Assembly (NCBI RefSeq): GCF_016902575.1
Contig: NZ_JACSNZ010000011.1
Span: 1-61,521 of the forward strand
Source of the DNA: Pseudoflavonifractor capillosus
Lineage (GTDB): Bacteria > Bacillota > Clostridia > Oscillospirales > Oscillospiraceae
Direction: 5' to 3'
Length of the DNA: 61,521 bases
How positions within the stretch are numbered: position 1 is the stretch's first letter; every line of letters begins with the position of its first letter. The translations under genes were made by a program, and so were the position numbers. Shown here piece after piece: positions 7,893 through 17,481 of the stretch. The notes under the pieces were generated by a model. The model was not told where the DNA came from. It ran no database searches and was given only the letters and a program-made list of their open reading frames with translations.

Positions 7893-8726
7893 ATGTCCAA
7901 ACATCCCCATTCTCCCTCCCCCAGCCCAAAGCCCCATCCGCTGCAACGCAAGGGGCTGGTTTACACGGTGTATTTTGTGCTGCGTGCACTGGTGATCCTG
8001 ATGCTGGTGGGGGCGGTCCTGAACCGCAGCTATGCAAATGTCACCTTATGCGTGCTCACACTCTTTCTCTTTATGCTTCCCTCTGCCTTTGAACGGCGGC
8101 TGCGCATCGACCTGCCCGATACCCTGGAAATCATCATTCTCCTGTTTATCTTCGCCGCAGAGATCCTGGGGGAAATTCAAGACTACTACATCACCTTTCC
8201 CTACTGGGACACCATGCTCCACACCACCAACGGCTTTTTATGCGCCGCCATTGGCTTTGCCCTGGTGGACATTCTCAATCGTACGGAACGAGTGTCTCTG
8301 AATCTGAGCCCCTTCTACATGGCGGTGGTGGCCTTCTGCTTCTCCATGACCGTGGGGGTGCTGTGGGAATTTTTTGAGTTCTCCATGGACTACTTCCTCC
8401 ACTTCGATATGCAAAAAGACACCATTTTGAACGTGATCTCCACGGTAAATCTAGACCCAAACCACGGCACTACAGCGGTGGTGGTGGACGGCATTCAGGA
8501 TGTGATCTTGGTGCTGGAGGACGGTACCCAAAAATCTCTGGGACTGGGCGGCTACCTGGACATCGGCATTGTGGACACCATGGTAGACCTGTTCGTCAAC
8601 TTCATCGGGGCTGTCATCTTCTCCATCATCGGCTTTTTCTATGTCAAGGGCCGGGGCCGCAGCCGCTTTGCCCCCCGATTCATCCCCCAGGTGCTCCCGG
8701 AAGAAACCTCCTCCCAGGAGGAATAA
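7893..8726 (+). CDS. Multi-pass membrane protein of unknown function
   Basis: The 277-residue protein has a short Pro/His/Ser-rich cytoplasmic N-terminus followed by at least six hydrophobic segments. Conserved-looking polar positions lie within membrane stretches (EILGEIQDYY, WDTMLHTTNGFL, VGVLWEFFEFSMDY). The HT..G and WE..E patterns resemble the DUF2238/YjdF group, an assignment I hold weakly. The start is ATG 7893 with GGAGG 7 nt upstream; an upstream TTG in frame lacks a binding site. It is followed by a DUF1540 gene with its own ribosome binding site. Confidence 0.7.
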   Translation: MSKHPHSPSPSPKPHPLQRKGLVYTVYFVLRALVILMLVGAVLNRSYANVTLCVLTLFLFMLPSAFERRLRIDLPDTLEIIILLFIFAAEILGEIQDYYITFPYWDTMLHTTNGFLCAAIGFALVDILNRTERVSLNLSPFYMAVVAFCFSMTVGVLWEFFEFSMDYFLHFDMQKDTILNVISTVNLDPNHGTTAVVVDGIQDVILVLEDGTQKSLGLGGYLDIGIVDTMVDLFVNFIGAVIFSIIGFFYVKGRGRSRFAPRFIPQVLPEETSSQEE

Positions 8727-8782
8727 TTCACGAGCCTTTGGTGCATACTTCTCTTGGAATCTAAAACCAGGAGGTCAATGTT

Positions 8783-8959
8783 ATGTACGAACAAGCCAAT
8801 CCCAGCATCAAGTGTACCGTGTCCAGCTGTGCCCATTTCAAGAACCAGGCCTGCACCCTCAATGAGATCCAGGTGGGCTGCTGCCAGTCCAAGGTGGACT
8901 GCTGCCAGGACACCAAGTGCGCCTCCTTCCAGCTGGGGAGCACCAGCAGCTGCCACTAA
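8783..8959 (+). CDS. DUF1540 cysteine-rich small protein
   Basis: This 58-residue protein contains nine cysteines arranged as in DUF1540 (IKCTVSSCAHFKNQACTLNEI, then CCQ...DCCQDTKCASFQ). This pattern suggests a small metal-binding module. Members are common in spore-forming Clostridia and often sporulation-associated; that role is not shown by this sequence. The start is ATG 8783, with AGGAGG 8 nt upstream. It is immediately followed by structured repeat R3. Confidence 0.85.
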   Translation: MYEQANPSIKCTVSSCAHFKNQACTLNEIQVGCCQSKVDCCQDTKCASFQLGSTSSCH

Positions 8960-8966
8960 AAACTGG

Positions 8967-9185
8967 CGGAAAAAGGCATAGCCTTTTCCCACCGGTTTTG
9001 CACCCTGCTGCGCGCAAAGTTTGGCTGCAAAAGGCGCAGCCAAATTCACACTTGCAGGGCGAGAAGTATTTTCTCCCAGGCGCATGTCCTGGGAGAAAAT
9101 ATGTCTCAATTTATTTCCCCGCCTGCGGGCGGGGAAACTCTGCGAGGCTAAGTCCTGGATGTGAGCACACATCCAGGGCTTAGCC
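8967..9185 (+). repeat. Hairpin-mosaic repeat, copy R3 (most complete)
   Basis: Stem A is AAAAGGC/GCCTTTT (8971-8987). CACCCTGC (9001-9008) can pair with GCAGGG (9054-9059) to enclose stem B, TTTGGCTGC/GCAGCCAAA (9020-9044). Linker GAGAAGT (9061-9067) leads to stem C, a perfect 14 bp (9067-9080 with 9088-9101, loop CGCATGT). Linker CAATTTATT (9107-9115) leads to stem D, a perfect 10 bp (9114-9123 with 9128-9137). After AACTCTGCGAGGC comes a long stem E (9146-9185). Confidence 0.8.
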
Positions 9186-9190
9186 CATTT

Positions 9191-9228
9191 TACCAAAATT
9201 CCATTTACATCACCACACTATTTTGGTA
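9191..9228. other. Inverted repeat upstream of the ilv promoter
   Basis: TACCAAAAT (9191-9199) is repeated inverted as ATTTTGGTA (9220-9228), 36 bp before the -35 box of the ilv promoter. It could be a weak hairpin closing the repeat element or a regulator site; neither is established. Confidence 0.3.
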
Positions 9229-9263
9229 GAGTGCAAAATTTTTGCTCCCGCCTATTTTTCTCA

Positions 9264-9292
9264 TTGACAAATCCGGGGAAAGGGACTATCAT
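9264..9292 (+). promoter_or_regulatory. Promoter of the ilv operon
   Basis: A consensus -35 TTGACA (9264-9269) and -10 TATCAT (9287-9292) are spaced by 17 bp. Transcription would start near 9299, at the beginning of the T-box leader. Confidence 0.8.
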
Positions 9293-9298
9293 GGCTTT

Positions 9299-9565
9299 AA
9301 TAGTCTAAAGCAAATAACTGCGATGATCAGGTCAGTAGCCCCCTTGGCGGCAGCTCAGAGAGAAGGCGGTGGGTGCAAGTCCTTCCTGCTGTATGGTGCG
9401 GTGAATCTCCCCTGGAAGCAGTTCTGCTGAAACCCCAAGAGGCAGTAGGCAGAACCGGCCCCCGCCGTTATCGGGAATAAGTGCCCCCATGTGGGGAATT
9501 TAGGTGGTACCGCGGAGCGCTGCTTCGTCCTAATGCAGGATGAAGCTGCGCTCTTTTTCTATCCA
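9299..9565 (+). promoter_or_regulatory. T-box leader controlling ilvB-ilvN-ilvC
   Basis: This is a tRNA-sensing leader. Stem I features include GATGATCAGGTCAGTAG near 9321 (K-turn and AGTA region), CAGAGAGAAGG and GGTGGGTGCAAGTCC (distal loop, about 9366-9382). The antiterminator bulge is TAGGTGGTACCGCGG (9501-9515). A terminator follows (9515-9531 with 9536-9552), then TTTTT. The specifier lies in GTGAATCTCCCCTGG near 9401; ATC (Ile) and CTC (Leu) overlap there and I cannot fix the register by eye. Uncharged cognate tRNA should allow read-through into ilvB. Confidence 0.92.
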
Positions 9566-9586
9566 CGATCCAAAGGAGGGTTATGA

Positions 9587-11296
9587 ATGTTCATGAAAGG
9601 TTCCCAGATCGTCATGGAGTGTCTGCTGGAGCAAGGAGTTGATACGGTCTTTGGTTATCCCGGCGGCACCATTCTCAACATTTACGATGAGTTTGAGCTG
9701 CACGGCTATAAGGAAAAGATCCACCACTACCTGACCTCCCACGAGCAGGGAGCCAGCCACGCTGCGGACGGGTATGCCCGCTCCACCGGCAAGGTGGGGG
9801 TGTGCTTCGCCACCTCCGGCCCCGGCGCCACCAATCTGGTCACCGGCATCGCCACCGCCTACTATGACTCCTCCCCCGTGGTATTCATCACCTGCAACGT
9901 CAACGAAAACCTCATCGGCAAGGACTCCTTCCAGGAGGTGGACATCACCGGCATCACCATGCCCATCACCAAGTGCAACTACCTGGTGAAGGATGTAACC
10001 AAGCTGGCGGATATCATTCGAGAGGCCTTCGCCATTGCCCGCTCCGGCCGTCCCGGCCCGGTGCTGGTGGACATCGCCAAGAACGTCACCGCCGCCTCAG
10101 CGGAATATACTCCCCTGCCCGTGGCTGAGCACGCCAACCACGGGCGTCTGGCAGACATGCTGCGCCGGGCCGGACGGGACTTGGGCACTCCCGAGCCTGA
10201 CCACGAGGACATCCAGAAGCTGCTGGATCTCATCGCCCAGTCTCAGCGCCCCATGGTTCTGGTGGGAGGCGGCGTCATCCGCTCCCGGGGCGCAGTGCCT
10301 GAGTTCCGTAAGTTCATTGAAACGCTGGACGCCCCGGTGGGCTCCACCATCATGGGTGGCGGCGCCTGTCCCGGCGACCACCCCCTGTTCACCGGAATGG
10401 TGGGTATGCACGGCTCCCACGCCTCCAACATCGCCACCACCCAGTGCGACCTGCTCATCGCCATCGGCTGCCGCTTCTCTGACCGAGTGGCCACCGATCC
10501 CGCCACCTTCGCCAAGCAGGCCAAAATCGTACATATCGACATCGACCGGGCGGAAATTGACAAAAACGTCTTGACCTACCACCACATCATCGGCGATGCC
10601 CGTCGAGTGCTGGAGCTGCTCAACGAAAAGCTGCCTCGCCACGACTACTCCACCTGGAAGGCAGACGTGTTCTCCCACAAGGAGCTGCCCCTGAAAAAGG
10701 ATGACGTGCTCCACGCCCACGAGGTGCTGGAGACCATTCAGGATCTCACCCACGGCCAGGCCATCATCGCCACCGACGTGGGCCAGCACCAGATGTGGTC
10801 CTGCCAATACTACCACTTCTCCCGCCCCGGCCAGCTGCTCACCAGCGGCGGCTTCGGCACCATGGGCTTCGGCCTGGGCGCCGCCATGGGGGCCAAGGTG
10901 GGCAACCCCGACCAAATCGTGGTGCACTGCACCGGGGACGGCTGCTTCCGCATGAACTGCCACGAGCTGGCCACCCTGGAGCACTACCACATCCCGGTCA
11001 TTACCGTCATCTTCAACAACGGCACCCTGGGCATGGTTCGCCAGTGGCAAAACCTCATTTACAACAAGCGGTTCTCCCAGACGGATCTGGATCGTGGCCC
11101 CGACTTTGTCAAGCTGGCAGAGGCCTACGGCCTCAAGGGCTTCCGGGCCGGGACCCAGGCGGAGTTTGAAGAAGCCTTCCGCCAAGCGCTCCAGGCCGGA
11201 TGCGCCTGCGTCATCGACTGCACCATCCGTTTGAACGCCATGGTGCACCCCATGGTCAGTGCCGGTACCCCCGTCACCGATTTCATCTTGGACTGA
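9587..11296 (+). CDS. ilvB: Acetolactate synthase, large catalytic subunit
   Basis: The 569-residue enzyme condenses two pyruvates, or pyruvate with 2-oxobutyrate, in the first common step of valine, leucine and isoleucine synthesis. It has the catalytic glutamate in TSHEQGASHAADGYAR (about residue 52), a central domain, and the thiamine diphosphate motif starting GDGCFRMN near residue 449 and ending in FNN. AGGAGG stands 7 nt before ATG 9587; an alternative ATG at 9593 is less well spaced. It is first in a T-box operon with ilvN 13 nt downstream, which argues for an anabolic rather than catabolic acetolactate synthase. Confidence 0.96.
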   Translation: MFMKGSQIVMECLLEQGVDTVFGYPGGTILNIYDEFELHGYKEKIHHYLTSHEQGASHAADGYARSTGKVGVCFATSGPGATNLVTGIATAYYDSSPVVFITCNVNENLIGKDSFQEVDITGITMPITKCNYLVKDVTKLADIIREAFAIARSGRPGPVLVDIAKNVTAASAEYTPLPVAEHANHGRLADMLRRAGRDLGTPEPDHEDIQKLLDLIAQSQRPMVLVGGGVIRSRGAVPEFRKFIETLDAPVGSTIMGGGACPGDHPLFTGMVGMHGSHASNIATTQCDLLIAIGCRFSDRVATDPATFAKQAKIVHIDIDRAEIDKNVLTYHHIIGDARRVLELLNEKLPRHDYSTWKADVFSHKELPLKKDDVLHAHEVLETIQDLTHGQAIIATDVGQHQMWSCQYYHFSRPGQLLTSGGFGTMGFGLGAAMGAKVGNPDQIVVHCTGDGCFRMNCHELATLEHYHIPVITVIFNNGTLGMVRQWQNLIYNKRFSQTDLDRGPDFVKLAEAYGLKGFRAGTQAEFEEAFRQALQAGCACVIDCTIRLNAMVHPMVSAGTPVTDFILD

Positions 11297-11309
11297 GAGG
11301 AGGGCCACT

Positions 11310-12922
<1,613 letters not shown>

Positions 12923-12937
12923 GATCGTCGTAAAAAC

Positions 12938-12967
12938 AGCGGCCTGACCCCCTAGGGCCAGGCCGCT
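12938..12967 (+). terminator. Hairpin after ilvC
   Basis: AGCGGCCTG (12938-12946) pairs with CAGGCCGCT (12959-12967). No clear T-run follows, so termination may be partial. It separates ilvC from repeat R4. Confidence 0.5.
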
Positions 12968-12971
12968 TACT

Positions 12972-13157
12972 CGTAGGGAAAAGGCACAGCCTTTTCCCTA
13001 CGGAATATTTACACCCTGCCGCGCGCATATTTTCTCTGCCGTTGGCAGAGAAAATCCACACTTGCAGGGCGAGAAGTATTTTCTCCCACGCACATGTCGC
13101 GGGAGAAAATTGATTTCCATTCATTCCGCCACCACAAGTGGCGGAACTCTGCGAGGC
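12972..13157 (+). repeat. Hairpin-mosaic repeat, copy R4
   Basis: Stem A is a perfect 14 bp (12972-12985 with 12989-13002). CACCCTGC (13012-13019) can pair with GCAGGG (13064-13069) around stem B, a perfect 12 bp (13029-13040 with 13044-13055). Linker GAGAAGT (13071-13077) leads to stem C (13078-13090 with 13098-13110, loop CACATGT). A CCATTCATT linker leads to stem D, a perfect 9 bp (13124-13132 with 13138-13146), then AACTCTGCGAGGC. It sits between ilvC and the XRE gene. Confidence 0.8.
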
Positions 13158-13163
13158 AAACGA

Positions 13164-13391
13164 TTAGTTTTTGTCCGTTGCCCGGGAATAGGGTCTAGGG
13201 TCGTCGGTGAGACCAGCCAAATAGTCCATACTGGTCTCCAGCACCACCGCCAGCCGCTTGCACTGCTCAAAAGATACGCCACGCTTCCCCGTCTCAATTT
13301 TGGAATAGTCGCTTTGGTCTATCCCCGTGAGCATTTGCATTTTGATTTGAGAATATCCCTTGGCTTTTCGCAATTCTTGTAACCGCTTCAT
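13164..13391 (-). CDS. Small XRE-family transcriptional regulator
   Basis: The 75-residue protein is a single helix-turn-helix domain of the Cro/C1 type (LQELRKAKGYSQIKMQMLTG followed by SDYSKIETGKRG and SFEQCKRLAVVL). It would bind DNA as a dimer. I use ATG 13391 preceded by GGTGAT; an upstream GTG adds four residues. It is divergently transcribed from the 87-residue gene, and the two share an 81-bp AT-rich intergenic region with repeated TTGACCTA words. This pair is inserted between ilvC and ilvD, and its base composition is clearly more AT-rich than the ilv genes, suggesting acquisition. Confidence 0.85.
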   Translation of the reverse strand: MKRLQELRKAKGYSQIKMQMLTGIDQSDYSKIETGKRGVSFEQCKRLAVVLETSMDYLAGLTDDPRPYSRATDKN

Positions 13392-13472
13392 AGTATCACC
13401 CACTAGTATTATGGCAAATTGACCTATTGAAATTAGGGTATATTTGACCTAAAATGTGGGTGAGGTGATACT
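13392..13472. promoter_or_regulatory. Divergent control region of the XRE/87-aa pair
   Basis: The region contains TTGACCTA twice (13419-13426 and 13444-13451) and an imperfect inverted copy TAGGGT (13434-13439). These are plausible regulator sites. The two start regions are near-identical (GGTGATACTATG), suggesting a duplicated or coordinated translation signal. Confidence 0.45.
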
Positions 13473-13736
13473 ATGGACGAGTACTATAAACAATTCCGTC
13501 ACATCTTGTACCGGAACGCCGTTGGTCAGGCAATGGTTGAATACATGCAGGCATTGACCCCAAACACACTGGCTACATATGAGGAATTGGAGTCTACACG
13601 AATCCTGAGTCAAATTGTCGAGATCATCAATGACAATTCCCTATCTGACCCTGAATGTTTCTATTATATTGCTGAAATTGTACAACTTCTTATCGCAAAT
13701 GGTATTCCCATAACTCGACACGAAGATTGTGATTGA
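13473..13736 (+). CDS. Small uncharacterised protein (87 aa) beside XRE regulator
   Basis: The 87-residue product is acidic and mostly helical in pattern, with no transmembrane segment, signal peptide or motif I recognise. GAGGTGA stands just upstream of ATG 13473. It is AT-rich relative to neighbours, like the XRE gene from which it diverges. Its end lies 30 bp before ilvD, so transcription from its promoter probably also drives ilvD. The arrangement resembles small regulator/effector pairs, but nothing in the protein shows toxin, antitoxin or phage function. Confidence 0.65.
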   Translation: MDEYYKQFRHILYRNAVGQAMVEYMQALTPNTLATYEELESTRILSQIVEIINDNSLSDPECFYYIAEIVQLLIANGIPITRHEDCD

Positions 13737-13766
13737 ACCACTAAAATTGATAAAGGAGTTTTCCTT

Positions 13767-15428
13767 ATGCGCTCTGATGTTGTGAAAAAAGGCATCCCCG
13801 CCGCACCCAACCGCTCATTGCTTTACGCCCTGGGTTACACCAAGGAAGAGCTGGAGCGGCCTCTCATCGGCGTGGTATGCTCCTACAATGAAATTGTCCC
13901 CGGCCATATGAACCTGGACAAGATCGCCGAGGCTGTCAAGGCCGGTGTCCGTGCCGCTGGCGGTACCCCCGTGGAGGTACCCGCCATTGCCGTGTGTGAC
14001 GGCATCGCCATGGGCCACGTGGGCATGAAGTACTCCCTGGTCACCCGGGATCTCATTGCCGACTCCACCGAGGCCCTGGCCATGGCCCACCAGTTTGACG
14101 GTCTGGTGATGATCCCCAACTGTGACAAGAACGTCCCCGGCCTGCTGATGGCCGCCGCCCGGGTCAACATCCCCACCATCTTCTGCTCCGGTGGCCCCAT
14201 GCTGGCGGGCAAGCTGCCCGATGGCCGCCGCACCTGTCTGTCCCACATGTTTGAGGCAGTGGGCGCCTACTACGCCGACAAGCTGGACGAGGCCGGGGTG
14301 GAGGAATACGAAAACGCCGCCTGCCCCACCTGCGGCTCCTGCTCTGGTATGTACACCGCCAACTCCATGAACTGTCTCACCGAGGCCATCGGTATGGGCC
14401 TTCGTGGCAATGGCACCATCCCCGCCGTGTGGTCTGCCCGTCTGCGCCTGGCCAAGCACGCCGGTATGCAGGTGATGCGTCTGGTGGAACAGGACATCAA
14501 GCCCCGGGACATCATGACCCCTGCGGCCTTCCACAACGCCGAGACCGTGGACATGGCTCTGGGCTGCTCCACCAACACCATGCTCCACCTGCCCGCCATC
14601 GCCCACGAGTGCGGCATTGAGCTGGATCTGGACAAGTCCAACGACATCTCCGCCAAGACCCCCAACCTGTGCCACCTGGCTCCCGCCGGAGACAGCTACA
14701 TGGAGGACCTGGAGCAGGCCGGCGGCGTGTACGCCGTCATGGCCGAGCTGACCAAGAAAGGCCTTTTGAACACCGACGTGATGACGGTCACTGGCAAGAC
14801 CCTGGGTGAGAACCTGGTGGGTGTGGTCAACCGTGACCCCAACACCATCCGCCCCATCGACACTCCCTACTCCGCAGACGGCGGTATCGCCGTTCTCAAG
14901 GGCAATCTGGCCCCCGAGGGCTGCGTGGTCAAGCGCTCCGCCGTGGCCCCTGAGATGATGACCCACCAGGGCCCCGCCCGGGTGTTCAACTGCGAGGACG
15001 AGGCCATTGAGGCCATCTACGCCGGCAAAATCGTCCCTGGAGATGTGGTAGTCATCCGCTACGAAGGCCCCAAGGGCGGCCCTGGTATGCGGGAGATGCT
15101 CAATCCCACCTCCGCCATTGTGGGCATGGGTCTGGGCTCCTCCGTGGCCCTCATCACCGACGGCCGTTTCTCCGGTGCCACCCGAGGCGCTGCCATCGGC
15201 CATGTGTGCCCCGAGGCCGCTCAGGGCGGCCCCATCGCCCTGGTGGAAGACGGCGACCTCATCACCGTGGATATCACGGGCTGTGCCATCACCCTCCATG
15301 TGGACGAGGAGACCCTGGCCGCCCGGAAGGCCGCATGGGTGTGCCCTCCCCCCAAGGTGACCACGGGCTATCTGGCCCGGTACGCCAAGCTGGTGACCTC
15401 CGCCAGCCGGGGCGCTGTTCTGGAATAA
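13767..15428 (+). CDS. ilvD: Dihydroxy-acid dehydratase
   Basis: The 553-residue Fe-S enzyme dehydrates dihydroxyisovalerate and dihydroxymethylvalerate to the 2-oxoacids of valine and isoleucine synthesis. Cluster and active-site motifs are visible: [10 protein letters not shown] and [19 protein letters not shown], with [20 protein letters not shown] near the C-terminus. AAAGGAG precedes ATG 13767. It is separated from ilvBNC by a hairpin, repeat R4 and the XRE/87-aa pair, so the T-box may no longer control it directly. Confidence 0.96.
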   Translation: MRSDVVKKGIPAAPNRSLLYALGYTKEELERPLIGVVCSYNEIVPGHMNLDKIAEAVKAGVRAAGGTPVEVPAIAVCDGIAMGHVGMKYSLVTRDLIADSTEALAMAHQFDGLVMIPNCDKNVPGLLMAAARVNIPTIFCSGGPMLAGKLPDGRRTCLSHMFEAVGAYYADKLDEAGVEEYENAACPTCGSCSGMYTANSMNCLTEAIGMGLRGNGTIPAVWSARLRLAKHAGMQVMRLVEQDIKPRDIMTPAAFHNAETVDMALGCSTNTMLHLPAIAHECGIELDLDKSNDISAKTPNLCHLAPAGDSYMEDLEQAGGVYAVMAELTKKGLLNTDVMTVTGKTLGENLVGVVNRDPNTIRPIDTPYSADGGIAVLKGNLAPEGCVVKRSAVAPEMMTHQGPARVFNCEDEAIEAIYAGKIVPGDVVVIRYEGPKGGPGMREMLNPTSAIVGMGLGSSVALITDGRFSGATRGAAIGHVCPEAAQGGPIALVEDGDLITVDITGCAITLHVDEETLAARKAAWVCPPPKVTTGYLARYAKLVTSASRGAVLE

Positions 15429-15431
15429 GCG

Positions 15432-15473
15432 AAAAAAAGTCCGTTGCAGATGGTTCTGCAACGGACTTTTTAT
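15432..15473. terminator. Bidirectional terminator between ilvD and the DUF2752 gene
   Basis: AAGTCCGTTGCAG pairs with CTGCAACGGACTT around loop ATGGTT, flanked by an A-run and a T-run. It can end both ilvD on the plus strand and the convergent minus-strand gene. Confidence 0.85.
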
Positions 15474-15847
15474 ATCACATTTCGAACAATGCCCCAGATC
15501 AGCAGCACCACAGCCAGGCCGCCCCACACCAGGGTTTCCCAGCGTTGGGTGGGGACGTGGCCCCGGCGTACATACACCACAGCCCGGTAGGCCAGAAGTC
15601 CACCGATGAGAGGCAGCAGCAAAAGCAGCACCGGGTTGGCTTGCCAAGCTGAGGTGATATCCAGCCGCATCAGTGCCAGACACATGCGGCTCACCCCGCA
15701 CCCCGGGCATTGCAGCCCAGTGACCATGTGGAAGAGGCACGGGACGGACAGATGGGTCAGGTACACCCACCCGGCATACCCCACCCCTGCCGCCAGCACC
15801 AGAGCCAGCCCAATACACAACCGGCGCAACCGCTGCTGGGGTGTCAT
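15470..15847 (-). CDS. DUF2752 family membrane protein
   Basis: The 125-residue protein has three predicted transmembrane segments and the signature CPGCGVSRMCLALMRLD, with a CPxCG pair typical of DUF2752. The function of the family is unknown; the cysteines suggest metal or redox chemistry at the membrane face. Its ATG follows the stop codon of the DUF4234 gene after one base, so translation is coupled. Both are small membrane proteins, and co-occurrence of these two families in one unit suggests a shared envelope-related role. Confidence 0.85.
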   Translation of the reverse strand: MTPQQRLRRLCIGLALVLAAGVGYAGWVYLTHLSVPCLFHMVTGLQCPGCGVSRMCLALMRLDITSAWQANPVLLLLLPLIGGLLAYRAVVYVRRGHVPTQRWETLVWGGLAVVLLIWGIVRNVI

Positions 15848-15848
15848 C

Positions 15849-16196
15849 TTAGAAATTAGGGGTGTACTTGTTCAGCTCGTTTTGGATGAGAGCCAGGGTG
15901 ATGACGCTCAGGCCAAAGAGGTTGAGCAGCAGGAAGATGATGCTAAAAGAGCCGGGAGCCACACCGTGCTCAGACCGAGCTGCATCCAGCTTGTCTCCCA
16001 TGGTCCAGGCCCAGTACAGGCCATAGATGCCACAGGTGATGATGGACAGCACCAGGGACATACCGCCGGAGGTGCCGGGACGGTTGGTAACCTGGTTGAC
16101 ATCGTTGGTGGCCACCACCCACCAGTACAAACCATAGATGCCGCAGGTGATCACGGACAGTACAATACACTTGGCGATGCTTCTGTTTTGACTCAT
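15849..16196 (-). CDS. DUF4234 family membrane protein
   Basis: The 115-residue protein contains two tandem copies of an ITCGIYGLYW segment, each starting a transmembrane helix, the hallmark of DUF4234. A third helix lies near the C-terminus. The start is ATG 16196 after GAAAGGAGAGG; the longer frame upstream lacks family similarity. It is translationally coupled to the DUF2752 gene downstream. Function is unknown. Confidence 0.85.
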   Translation of the reverse strand: MSQNRSIAKCIVLSVITCGIYGLYWWVVATNDVNQVTNRPGTSGGMSLVLSIITCGIYGLYWAWTMGDKLDAARSEHGVAPGSFSIIFLLLNLFGLSVITLALIQNELNKYTPNF

Positions 16197-16323
16197 AGGA
16201 ACCTCTCCTTTCTCTTTCCCACAGCATACCACATAGCCTTGTGTTTGTCTATAAAAAATGTCCGTCATAGGGAGCATATCACCGGTCTGACGGACAGAAT
16301 TTTTTGGGTATTTTATCCAGCAC

Positions 16324-16566
16324 TTAACCCTGCTTCAGGGCCTGGGCCAGCTGATCGGGACAAGAGGTGGCCTTGGCTCCGCAGTGGATGCCCTCCATAC
16401 GGGCGATAGCCTCCTCACGCTTCATACCCACCAGCAGAGAGGAAATGCCCTGGAGGTTTCCGTTGCAGCCGCCCACCACACGCACAGCCTGAATGACATC
16501 GTTGTCCAGGTCGATCTCCATCTCCCGGGAGCAAACTCCCCGGGGAATATAGTGAATGGTTTTCAT
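16324..16566 (-). CDS. TSCPD domain protein (TIGR03905-type)
   Basis: The 80-residue protein matches the small TSCPD family: GVCSREMEIDLDNDVI, VRVVGGCNGNLQGISSLLVG and the terminal CGAKATSCPDQLAQAL. The TSCPD segment also occurs at the C-terminus of some class II ribonucleotide reductases, so a link to nucleotide or metal chemistry is possible but not established for the stand-alone form. AAGGAG precedes ATG 16566. It lies between the homocysteine-methyltransferase-like gene and the membrane pair on the same strand. Confidence 0.88.
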   Translation of the reverse strand: MKTIHYIPRGVCSREMEIDLDNDVIQAVRVVGGCNGNLQGISSLLVGMKREEAIARMEGIHCGAKATSCPDQLAQALKQG

Positions 16567-16612
16567 GGTTCTATTCTCCTTCCACTTGCATAGGCTTGTC
16601 TGGGCCTGTATC

Positions 16613-17413
16613 TCACAGCACGATCAGGCCGTAGCGATTGCTGAGTACCTTCAGCTCCTGGGCGTCCAGGTCGCCGGTGCCGTCGTAAAAGGCCCGGCCC
16701 TGATAGTAGCGCAGTGCCTGCTCCAGCAGCTGGGGCACGTCCGACCACAGACACAGGGCCTTGTTCACCGCATACTGGTGCTGGGCAAAGATGTCCACGT
16801 CGTCCTGCTCCAAAATGGAGATCTTCACCGCCCCCACCGGGTCGTCCTCCGCCTCAATGATGTCCTCCAGCAGCTTGGGGGTGCACTCCAGCTCCTCCCC
16901 CACATCCACGGTGCGGGTGACAAAGCAGGGAGATGTGCCCGTGGCACAGGGGATGACATCAGGGTCTTTCTCCCGCACCACATAGGGGTAGGTGATGACA
17001 CTTCCGTCCACCACATAAAACAGCGGCACACTGGCGTACTCCTTCAACTCGTCCAGCAGCTCCAAAGCCACCTCCTTGGGGCAGTTGAGGCCAAAAGCGG
17101 CTGCACCCATGCCCTCTGCCACAAACAGAGCGGCCAGCATATGCACCCGGGTGACCGACTCGCCGTCCTCATTACACGCCCAGGACACCCAAACCGGCCC
17201 ATAGCCAAGCTCCCGGGCGGCCAGCAGAGCGGCCCGGCACTCGGCCATACCAATCATGCAGTTGATGTGCACAGGCCCCTGTCCCGGCCCCAGCTGGGCA
17301 CGGTACCGCTCCACCAGGTGGTCAAACTCCGCCTCTCCGGCAGGCGGGATATCCAGCCCCAAGGGGCCCACCCGCCGCTGAAATATGGGAACTGCTGCAT
17401 CCATGTGTTCCAT
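16613..17413 (-). CDS. Homocysteine S-methyltransferase-like protein, lacking the zinc motif
   Basis: The 266-residue protein resembles part of the homocysteine/betaine methyltransferase TIM barrel (the MIGMAECRAALLAARELG, PVWVSW and AAFGLNCP stretches correspond to the ETI...EA, VWVSF and GINC segments). The first zinc-ligand cysteine (GLNC) is present, but the later GGCC ligand pair is not found, and the C-terminal half diverges. It is therefore unlikely to be an ordinary zinc-dependent methyltransferase. I choose ATG 17413, with AAGGAG 6 nt upstream, over the upstream GTG. It lies downstream of the pyridoxamine kinase-like gene on the same strand. Confidence 0.55.
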   Translation of the reverse strand: MEHMDAAVPIFQRRVGPLGLDIPPAGEAEFDHLVERYRAQLGPGQGPVHINCMIGMAECRAALLAARELGYGPVWVSWACNEDGESVTRVHMLAALFVAEGMGAAAFGLNCPKEVALELLDELKEYASVPLFYVVDGSVITYPYVVREKDPDVIPCATGTSPCFVTRTVDVGEELECTPKLLEDIIEAEDDPVGAVKISILEQDDVDIFAQHQYAVNKALCLWSDVPQLLEQALRYYQGRAFYDGTGDLDAQELKVLSNRYGLIVL

Positions 17414-17481
17414 GTTGTACTCCTTCACAGTCGTTACATCTCATTGGCTGCCTCATGCAGTCTTTCCAAGGGGGTAGTATA

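Noticed and set aside
13164-13736. Toxin-antitoxin assignment for the XRE/87-aa pair
   Set aside because: The 87-aa protein shows no toxin family motif and the genes are divergent, unlike the usual overlapping operon.
13815-15818. 667-codon minus-strand open frame over ilvD
   Set aside because: It is the antisense shadow of ilvD in GC-rich DNA; its composition is His/Gly/Val-rich and no family motif is seen.
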